Assembly: GCA_009926705.1 (NCBI GenBank)
Contig: RFOJ01000072.1
Coordinates: 1-5,355 of the forward strand
Direction: 5' to 3'
DNA: 5,355 bases
From: Acidimicrobiia bacterium
GTDB taxonomy: Bacteria; Actinomycetota; Acidimicrobiia; Acidimicrobiales; Ilumatobacteraceae
In this document: one piece after another, positions 1-5,355 of the stretch
Layout: the number at the start of each line of letters is the position of its first letter
Position numbering within the stretch: the first letter of the stretch is position 1
Made by a program: the position numbers and the translations under genes
The notes under the pieces: generated by a model
Told to the model about the DNA's origin: nothing
The model's input: the letters and a program-made list of their open reading frames with translations, nothing else
The model's database searches: none

Positions 1-189
1 GACGTGTCGCAACTCGACTTCTATACCGCGTTCGCATTCTGGAAACTCGCGTGCATCATCGAGGGCGTCTACGCGAGGTACCTGGGCGGCGCACTCGGCG
101 ACCGCAGCGCAGAAGAGCTCGCGCCCTTCGCAGCCCAAGTGGAATCGGCTGTGACAAGTGCCCAGCGATACCTGTCGCGCTTGCGCTGA
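1..189 (+). CDS. C-terminal end of an APH-like phosphotransferase family protein (5' end outside the window)
   Basis: The reading frame is open from base 1 and stops with TGA at 187-189, so only the last 62 residues are visible. The GTG at position 4 is an internal valine, not a start. The stretch FYTAFAFWKLACIIEGVYARY is the hallmark end of the C-terminal helical lobe of aminoglycoside-phosphotransferase-like kinases of the ACAD10/ACAD11 N-terminal type. In Actinobacteria these are often encoded near acyl-CoA dehydrogenases. A short acidic linker and a final amphipathic helix (AAQVESAVTSAQRYLSRL) end the protein. The ATP-binding and catalytic motifs (the HGD and DxD regions) lie upstream of the window, so activity and substrate cannot be judged. 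The family is assigned from this C-terminal signature alone. The gene runs in the same direction as the PAC2 gene that follows after 95 bp, but the gap is wide enough for a separate promoter. Confidence 0.75.
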   Translation, partial: DVSQLDFYTAFAFWKLACIIEGVYARYLGGALGDRSAEELAPFAAQVESAVTSAQRYLSRLR

Positions 190-268
190 CCGCACAGGCG
201 TGCCAATCGCCTCGCCGCTGAGTTGACCGCAACAGCCATCGGTCGAGCTCTGCGTCTCGCTTCACGCC

Positions 269-274
269 TACACT
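269..274 (+). promoter_or_regulatory. Possible -10 element of the PAC2 gene
   Basis: TACACT fits the TAnnnT consensus of actinobacterial -10 boxes. It lies 10 bases before the ATG at 285, so transcription would begin only a few bases before the start codon, giving an almost leaderless mRNA. This agrees with the absence of any purine-rich Shine-Dalgarno stretch before that ATG. No good -35 hexamer is seen 16-18 bp further upstream. TTGACC at 223-228 is too far away to pair with it. The call is weak, since a six-base match occurs easily by chance. Confidence 0.3.
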
Positions 275-284
275 GACCTGTCAG

Positions 285-1160
285 ATGTCGTATCGCTTGC
301 ACGACAGTTACCACGTGTTGCCGCGGCTTTCTTCGCCGTTGCTCGTGGTCATGCTGCAGGGCTGGATCGACGCGAGTTCGGCAGCTCACGCTGCGATGAA
401 CCGCTTGGTGAAAGAAACCGGGGCCACCAACCTGCTCAGTTTCGACGCCGACGAATACCTCGACTTCCGCGCCCGCCGACCAACGATGGAACTTCGCGAG
501 GGCATCAACACACGCCTCGACTGGCCGTCGATCGACCTCTTGCTAGGCCGCGACATCAACGACAAAGAAATCCTGTTGTTGGTCGGGCACGAACCTGACT
601 CGAGGTGGAGCCACTTCGCTGCCACCGTTGCCGAGCTCGCCGTGCAGTTACGCGTGCGAAAGATGATCGGGCTCGGCGCGTATCCATTCGCCACGCCGCA
701 TACGCGTGCGGTGAACCTCTCCTGCACGTCACCGTCGAGCGACACCATCGCGTCGCTGCCCTACGTGCGCAGCTCGGTCGACGTACCGGCAGGCATCGAA
801 GCGGTGCTTGAGCACGTGCTCACTGCGCGGGGCATCCCGAGCGTCGGCATCTGGGCGCAGGTGCCGCACTATGCGACGAGCATGCCCTACCCGCCGGCAA
901 CGGTGGCGTTGCTTGGTGCGGTGTGCGACACCGGTGGCGTGTCACTCGATGTGAGCGACGTGCGTGCGGAGGCTGCGGCGCATCGCGAGCGACTCGACAC
1001 GCTCGTTGCAGCCAACCCCGAGCATGCGCAGTTGCTGAGCCAGTTGGAGTCGGCGTACGACGTGGCGCACGAGCGCGACGAGCGAGCGGCGTCGATTCCG
1101 TCTGGTGACGAGCTGGCGGCGCAGTTCGAGGCGTACCTGCGCGAGCAGGGCCGCGACTAG
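285..1160 (+). CDS. PAC2 family protein (proteasome assembly chaperone-like)
   Basis: This complete gene encodes 291 residues, ATG to TAG, a normal length for actinobacterial PAC2 proteins. Family landmarks appear in order: LQGWIDASSAA (24-34, the conserved GWxDA segment), DFRARRPTMEL (60-70), LLLVGHEPDSRW (97-108), GAYPFATPHTRAV (131-143) and IWAQVPHY (189-196). The tail (about 225-289) is charged and helical and ends in SGDELAAQFEAYLREQ, also typical of the family. There is no signal peptide or membrane segment, so the protein is cytoplasmic. PAC2 proteins resemble eukaryotic 20S proteasome assembly chaperones and are common in Actinobacteria. Their bacterial role is unsettled, and no proteasome gene lies in this window to support a link. 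The ATG is chosen because the frame gives no earlier credible start and the conserved core begins about 20 residues in. No Shine-Dalgarno is visible. The gene converges on the amidohydrolase gene. Confidence 0.9.
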   Translation: MSYRLHDSYHVLPRLSSPLLVVMLQGWIDASSAAHAAMNRLVKETGATNLLSFDADEYLDFRARRPTMELREGINTRLDWPSIDLLLGRDINDKEILLLVGHEPDSRWSHFAATVAELAVQLRVRKMIGLGAYPFATPHTRAVNLSCTSPSSDTIASLPYVRSSVDVPAGIEAVLEHVLTARGIPSVGIWAQVPHYATSMPYPPATVALLGAVCDTGGVSLDVSDVRAEAAAHRERLDTLVAANPEHAQLLSQLESAYDVAHERDERAASIPSGDELAAQFEAYLREQGRD

Positions 1161-1225
1161 GTTTTCGACGCCGCGCGACTAGGCCTGTTGCGCGGAGCGA
1201 GCCGCGGGCCGACGAGCGGCCGCGG

Positions 1226-1230
<5 letters not shown>
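1152..1230. repeat. Three near-identical CTAG-containing decamers in the convergent spacer
   Basis: CGCGACTAGG occurs at 1152-1161 and again, identically, at 1174-1183. A third copy with one change, CGCGGCTAGG, lies at 1221-1230. The first copy holds the TAG stop of the PAC2 gene. The third holds, on the other strand, the TAG stop of the amidohydrolase gene. Copies one and two are 22 bp apart. CTAG is usually scarce in GC-rich bacterial genomes, and the only other copy I noticed in the window is near 543. A protein-binding site, a remnant of local duplication, or coincidence around the two stop codons are all possible. Confidence 0.5.
1171..1227. terminator. GC-rich hairpin pair between convergent genes, possible bidirectional terminator
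   Basis: Two inverted repeats fill the spacer. The first pairs CCGCGC (1171-1176) with GCGCGG (1190-1195) around a 13-base loop. The second pairs AGCCGCGG (1200-1207) with CCGCGGCT (1220-1227), an 8-bp perfect stem. It can be extended by CC/GG inside after a one-base bulge, leaving a 7-base loop. The second stem overlaps the last bases of the amidohydrolase gene. Neither strand has a run of T after a stem, so this is not a classic intrinsic terminator. Actinobacteria often use hairpins lacking a U-tract, and the position between two converging stop codons suits termination in both directions. Confidence 0.35.
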
Positions 1231-2269
<1,039 letters not shown>

Positions 2270-2275
2270 GTCGCC

Positions 2276-2281
2276 AGCGTA
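2276..2281 (-). promoter_or_regulatory. Possible leaderless -10 element of the amidohydrolase gene
   Basis: Read on the - strand, TACGCT (TAnnnT) is followed by exactly six bases (GGCGAC) and then the ATG at 2269. Transcription from such a box would start at or next to the A of the start codon, which is the classic layout of actinobacterial leaderless genes. No Shine-Dalgarno precedes this ATG, which fits. The -35 region is poor; TTCGAC on the - strand at 2297-2302 is the nearest candidate. The element would give the gene independent expression in addition to read-through from infB. Confidence 0.4.
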
Positions 2282-2293
2282 GGTGACGCGGCG

Positions 2294-2938
2294 TCAGTCG
2301 AACGACGGCGCGGCGCGCAGCGAACGCTTCAATTCGGCCATGCCCGACGTGGTGGCGATGGTTTCCACCGCATCCCACAGGCGAAGCGCGTCGGCGCCGC
2401 GCGGAATCGACGAGATAACCGGGCCAAAGAAACTCGCCTGACGATCGGTGCCGGGGTGGAAGACGAGAATCGGCGTGCCGACGTCTTTGCCCGTCGCCTC
2501 GAGCGCCTTATCGGTCTCGTAGCGAATGACTTCGTCGTGGAGAGCGTCGTCGGCGCTGTTTGCCCAGTCGGCGTTGAGGCCCGACTCAGCGAGCACAGTG
2601 CGAAGCAGGTTTTGCATGCCACCCACCTGCTCGGGGCGGCGCTTGTCAACGTGGATCGCTTTGCCGAGCGCGGTGTAGACCGCGGCAACTGCATCGTTGC
2701 CTGCGGCAGCGCGCGCAGCACTGGCCACGCGAAGCGCTTGCAGACCGGCGAAGTGCCCGTCACGCCAGGCCTTGTTGCCCTCGTTGTAGCCGCGGGCATC
2801 GTTGATCATGAACAGCGAGATGAAGTGCCACGACACTTCGTATCCGCGTTGCTGCTGCACCTCGACCACCCAGCGAGACGTGATGTACGCCCACGGGCAG
2901 ACCGGATCAAAGTGGAAGTTGAGGTCGGCGTGCTTCAC
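2294..2938 (-). CDS. DsbA-fold protein of the mycothiol-dependent nitroreductase (Rv2466c) family, CPWA active site
   Basis: This complete gene encodes 214 residues, GTG to TGA. It has the thioredoxin-like DsbA/FrnE fold with a helical insertion and follows Mycobacterium tuberculosis Rv2466c along its length. Shared features are FDPVCPWAYITSRW (10-23), the ISLFMIND segment (40-47), VYTALGKAIH (87-96), DVGTPI with the cis-proline loop (152-157, P156), FFGPVISSIPRG (170-181), LWDA (187-190) and a C-terminal PxFD. Rv2466c takes electrons from mycothiol and reduces nitroaromatic pro-drugs and other electrophiles. It has a CPWC pair, but here the second cysteine is alanine (C14-P-W-A17, codon GCG), so a disulfide cannot form within the motif. 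There is no signal peptide, so the protein is cytosolic, unlike exported DsbA. The GTG start is supported by a well-spaced purine-rich site. The gene lies 15 bp after infB and 24 bp before the amidohydrolase gene. Reductase or mycothiol-transferase/isomerase activity is inferred. Confidence 0.85.
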   Translation of the reverse strand: MKHADLNFHFDPVCPWAYITSRWVVEVQQQRGYEVSWHFISLFMINDARGYNEGNKAWRDGHFAGLQALRVASAARAAAGNDAVAAVYTALGKAIHVDKRRPEQVGGMQNLLRTVLAESGLNADWANSADDALHDEVIRYETDKALEATGKDVGTPILVFHPGTDRQASFFGPVISSIPRGADALRLWDAVETIATTSGMAELKRSLRAAPSFD

Positions 2939-2944
2939 GAGGTG

Positions 2945-2951
2945 CCCCCTT
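2945..2951 (-). promoter_or_regulatory. Shine-Dalgarno site of the nitroreductase-like gene
   Basis: AAGGGGG on the - strand lies six bases before the GTG at 2938, within the 15-bp gap after the infB stop. It supports GTG as the start codon. It also suggests that the gene is translated from the infB transcript. It is the only clear Shine-Dalgarno site among the starts in this window. Confidence 0.6.
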
Positions 2952-2953
2952 GG

Positions 2954-5355
2954 TTATTCGCGCTCAATTTCGCGCAGATCGTAGGTTTCAATGATGTCGC
3001 CCTGCTTCAAGTCTTGGAAGTCGGTAAGCGAGATACCGCACTCGAAGCCTTCGCGCACTTCTTTGACATCGTCCTTGAAGCGGCGCAGCGTGTTGATGGC
3101 GCCCTTCCAGATGATGACGCCGTCGCGCAAGAAGCGAACCTTCGAACCGCGAGAAACGACACCGGAGCGCACGAAGCAACCGGCGACTGCGCCGACCTTC
3201 GGCGCGCGGAAGAGCTCGCGCACTTCGGCTTCACCGGTGACCACTTCTTCAAATTCAGGCGCGAGAAGACCCTTCATCGCCTTCTCGATGTCTTCGATGA
3301 GTTTGTAGATCACTTCGTAGGTGCGAATCTCGACGTGCTCGGCTTCGGCCGCCTCACGCACCTTGCGGTCGGGGCGCACGTTGAAACCGATGATGGTGGC
3401 GTTGGTCGCGGCAGCAAGGGTGATGTCGTTCTCGGTGATCGAACCCACGCCACGGTGCACGAACGCCGCCTTCACGTCGTCGCGCTCGAGCTTGCGCAGG
3501 CTCTCGGTGACCGCTTCGAGCGAACCATGCACGTCGGCCTTGATGAGCACGTTGAGGGTGGCAGTTTCGCCGGCCTGAATCTGGGTGAAGATGTCTTCCA
3601 ACTTGACGCCTGCCTGCGTGCGGGCATCGCCGCGCTGTGCGAGCAAGCGCTGACGCTGGGCGCGCGAGTCGGCAACTGTGCGGGCGGTGCGGTCGTCGGG
3701 CGCGATGCGGAACTCGTCACCGGCCTGCGGCACCGCGGAAAGACCAAGTACCTGCACCGGCGAAGACGGACCGGCTTCTTTGACTTGCTCGCCGCGGTCG
3801 TTCAAGATGGCGCGCACGCGACCCCATGCAGCGCCGGCCACCATCGGGTCGCCGACTTTCAGCGTGCCCTTGTCGACAAGCACCGTCGCGACTGGGCCGC
3901 GGCCGACGTCGAGTCGCGCTTCGAGCACGAACCCCTTCGCGCGACCGCTCGGGTTGGCGGTGAGTTCTTCGACTTCGGCGACGACGAGCAACTGCTCGAG
4001 CAGTTCATCAATGCCGATGCCCTGCTGCGCCGACATCTCGACAACGATGGTGTCGCCACCCCACGCTTCAGGGATGAGTTCTTGTTCGGCGACGGCAGAA
4101 AGCGTGCGCTGCACGTCGGCGTTTTCTTTGTCGATCTTGTTGATGGCTACCACGATCGGCACGTCGGCCGCACGGGCGTGGCTGATGGCTTCGACGGTCT
4201 GGGGCATCACGCCGTCGTCGGCGGCAACCACGAGCACGACGATGTCAGTGACGCCGGCGCCGCGGGCGCGCATCTTGCTGAACGCCGCGTGACCCGGGGT
4301 GTCGATGAAGGTGATGAGCTTGCCGTTCTTTTCCACTTGGTAGGCGCCGATGTGCTGAGTGATGCCGCCTGCTTCGCCGGCGACCACGTTGGCGGTGCGA
4401 ATCTTGTCGAGCAGCGTGGTCTTGCCGTGGTCGACGTGACCCATGATGGTGACGATTGGCGGGCGTGTCGCCTGCAATGACTCGTCGGCGTCGTCGGAGT
4501 CGTCGAAGAGTGCCTGCAGTTCTGTTTCTTCTTGCTGACCCGGATCGACGAGGATGAGTTCGGCGCCGACTTCCATCGCGAAGAGTTCCATCTGCTCGTC
4601 GGCGAGCGACATGGTTGCGGTGACCATCTCGCCCTGCTCAAGCAAGAAGCGCACGACGTCGGCCGCACCGCGATTGAGTTTCGGTGCAAAGACCTGCGCC
4701 GACGAGCCGCGCTCAACAACGATCGGGCCCTCGGGCACCGGTGCCGTGCTCGGAACGTATTGCGTGGGCTGCAGTGCCTGCAGCTGCTCCATGTCTTTGC
4801 GACGTTGCTCGCGAGTCTTCTTGCGTGGGCCGCGACGCTGACCGCCACCGCGCGCACCGGGGCCTCTGCCCTGCGGGCCACCGATCTGACGACTAAGACC
4901 CGAACCGCGACCGCCACCAGGGCGTGCACCGCCAGGTGCACCGGGGCGTGGGCCTGCACCTTGCGGACGCGGCGTGGTGCGACCGAGGCTGGATGAAGAG
5001 AAACGACCCATGCGACCCGTCGGGCCCGAACGCGGCGCACCGCCACCAGGGCGCGGACCGCGAGTGTCACCACTACTGGGGCGGCGAGCAGGCGGCGGTG
5101 GAACGCGATTGCCGCCAGGTGGCGGTGGAATCGTGCGGCCGCCAGCAGGCACAACGCGTGGGCCACTTGGTGATGCACCAGGCGGAGGCGTACCTGGTTG
5201 TGCGCCGCTCGGGCGCGGTGTCGGCGGACGAGACGTGATGCTCGCACCGGGGCGCGACGATACGACGCGCGGTGCACCGCCGGCAGGCGGAGCCGCTGGT
5301 GTCGGTGTCACCGGAGCAGCCGGTGTCACTGGCGCAGCGGGCGCGGCGGATGCGG
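2954..5355 (-). CDS. infB: Translation initiation factor IF-2 (N-terminal end outside the window)
   Basis: IF-2 is the cytoplasmic GTPase that brings fMet-tRNA to the 30S subunit and promotes 50S joining. The frame is open to the right edge and ends with TAA at 2954-2956, giving 799 complete visible codons. The GTG at 5329 is an internal valine in an Ala/Pro-rich stretch, not the start. Counting from that valine as residue 1: a Pro/Gly/Arg/Ser-rich disordered region (1-165), a basic link (KKTREQRRKDMEQ, 170-182), an IF-2 N-type subdomain (about 216-262), an acidic stretch (266-284), then the GTPase domain. That domain has G1 GHVDHGKT (297-304), G2 GGITQHIGAY (321-330), G3 DTPGH (343-347), G4 NKID (397-400) and G5 SAQ (433-435). 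Domain II, domain III (KADVHGSLEAV, 597-607) and the C-terminal initiator-tRNA-binding domain (about 690-791, ending DIIETYDLREIERE) follow intact. All GTPase motifs are canonical. Actinobacterial IF-2 is usually 900-1000 residues or more, so roughly 100-250 residues are probably missing upstream. Two genes follow closely on the same strand. Confidence 0.98.
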   Translation of the reverse strand, partial: ASAAPAAPVTPAAPVTPTPAAPPAGGAPRVVSSRPGASITSRPPTPRPSGAQPGTPPPGASPSGPRVVPAGGRTIPPPPGGNRVPPPPARRPSSGDTRGPRPGGGAPRSGPTGRMGRFSSSSLGRTTPRPQGAGPRPGAPGGARPGGGRGSGLSRQIGGPQGRGPGARGGGQRRGPRKKTREQRRKDMEQLQALQPTQYVPSTAPVPEGPIVVERGSSAQVFAPKLNRGAADVVRFLLEQGEMVTATMSLADEQMELFAMEVGAELILVDPGQQEETELQALFDDSDDADESLQATRPPIVTIMGHVDHGKTTLLDKIRTANVVAGEAGGITQHIGAYQVEKNGKLITFIDTPGHAAFSKMRARGAGVTDIVVLVVAADDGVMPQTVEAISHARAADVPIVVAINKIDKENADVQRTLSAVAEQELIPEAWGGDTIVVEMSAQQGIGIDELLEQLLVVAEVEELTANPSGRAKGFVLEARLDVGRGPVATVLVDKGTLKVGDPMVAGAAWGRVRAILNDRGEQVKEAGPSSPVQVLGLSAVPQAGDEFRIAPDDRTARTVADSRAQRQRLLAQRGDARTQAGVKLEDIFTQIQAGETATLNVLIKADVHGSLEAVTESLRKLERDDVKAAFVHRGVGSITENDITLAAATNATIIGFNVRPDRKVREAAEAEHVEIRTYEVIYKLIEDIEKAMKGLLAPEFEEVVTGEAEVRELFRAPKVGAVAGCFVRSGVVSRGSKVRFLRDGVIIWKGAINTLRRFKDDVKEVREGFECGISLTDFQDLKQGDIIETYDLREIERE
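5094..5130 (-). repeat. In-frame imperfect repeat in infB encoding two PPPP blocks
   Basis: The + strand word GGCGGTGGAA occurs at 5094-5103 and 5121-5130, 27 bp (nine codons) apart. On the coding strand it gives the paired blocks TIPPPPGGN and RVPPPPARR. It lies in the proline-rich disordered region of IF-2. Runs of four prolines can slow ribosomes and usually depend on elongation factor P, so synthesis of this IF-2 may itself depend on EF-P. That dependence is inferred. Confidence 0.5.
5306..5341 (-). repeat. In-frame tandem 18-bp repeat in infB (two PAAPVT units)
   Basis: Two adjacent 18-bp units on the - strand, 5341-5324 and 5323-5306, each encode PAAPVT. The DNA units differ at only a few bases, as expected for a young duplication. 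They continue into more Ala/Pro sequence on both sides (TPTPAAPP downstream, ASAA upstream). The stretch belongs to the disordered N-terminal extension of IF-2, where length changes are tolerated. Confidence 0.6.

Noticed and set aside
223..228. TTGACC as a -35 box for the PAC2 gene.
   Set aside because: There is no -10-like hexamer 16-18 bp downstream (246-251 is AGCTCT), and the candidate -10 at 269 is 40 bp away. The word overlaps a small GTTG/CAAC inverted repeat that is too weak to call.
187..231. Direct repeat TGACCGCA at 187-194 and 224-231 in the gap before the PAC2 gene.
   Set aside because: Eight bases in only two copies, one of them covering a stop codon, is close to chance. No symmetry or further copies suggest a binding site.
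4207..5277. A 356-codon frame on the - strand within infB.
   Set aside because: It is an out-of-frame reading of infB. The translation is Arg/Ser/Ala-rich low complexity, while the infB frame shows full GTPase motifs.
5327..5329. GTG as the start codon of infB.
   Set aside because: The frame continues open upstream with the same Ala/Pro repeat, no Shine-Dalgarno is seen, and actinobacterial IF-2 is normally longer. The true start lies beyond the window.

Overview
The window looks like a chromosomal housekeeping and metabolic segment from a GC-rich actinobacterium. Three things support this. One gene closely resembles the mycothiol-dependent nitroreductase family of mycobacteria (Rv2466c type). 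One gene is an actinobacterial-style PAC2 (proteasome-assembly-chaperone-like) protein. The IF-2 has the long Pro/Gly/Arg-rich N-terminal extension common in Actinobacteria. A placement in or near Acidimicrobiia is possible, but it is only a guess from protein flavour and cannot be proven here.

Layout. On the + strand, the window opens inside the last 62 codons of an APH-like phosphotransferase (ends at 189). After a 95-bp gap comes a complete PAC2-family gene (285-1160). A short convergent spacer (1161-1225) follows, carrying GC-rich hairpins and a repeated CTAG-containing decamer. The rest is on the - strand. Read in transcription order, it holds infB (entering from the right edge, 5' end missing, stop at 2954), then a DsbA-fold mycothiol-nitroreductase-like gene (2938-2294), then an acetylpolyamine amidohydrolase/histone-deacetylase-family gene (2269-1226). 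The gaps between these three are 15 and 24 bp, so they probably form one transcription unit. The last gene also has a possible leaderless promoter of its own.

How they fit together. infB encodes the GTPase that places initiator tRNA on the ribosome. The two genes behind it are metabolic (thiol/redox chemistry and deacylation) and have no obvious mechanistic link to translation. They occupy the place where rbfA and truB often follow infB in bacteria. The PAC2 gene and the phosphotransferase belong to a separate, convergent neighbourhood.

I see no mobile element, CRISPR array, tRNA, rRNA or phage gene. I found no convincing undescribed multi-gene system. The points most worth a second look are the single-cysteine CPWA active site of the nitroreductase-like protein, the unusual infB downstream neighbours, and the repeat cluster in the convergent spacer.
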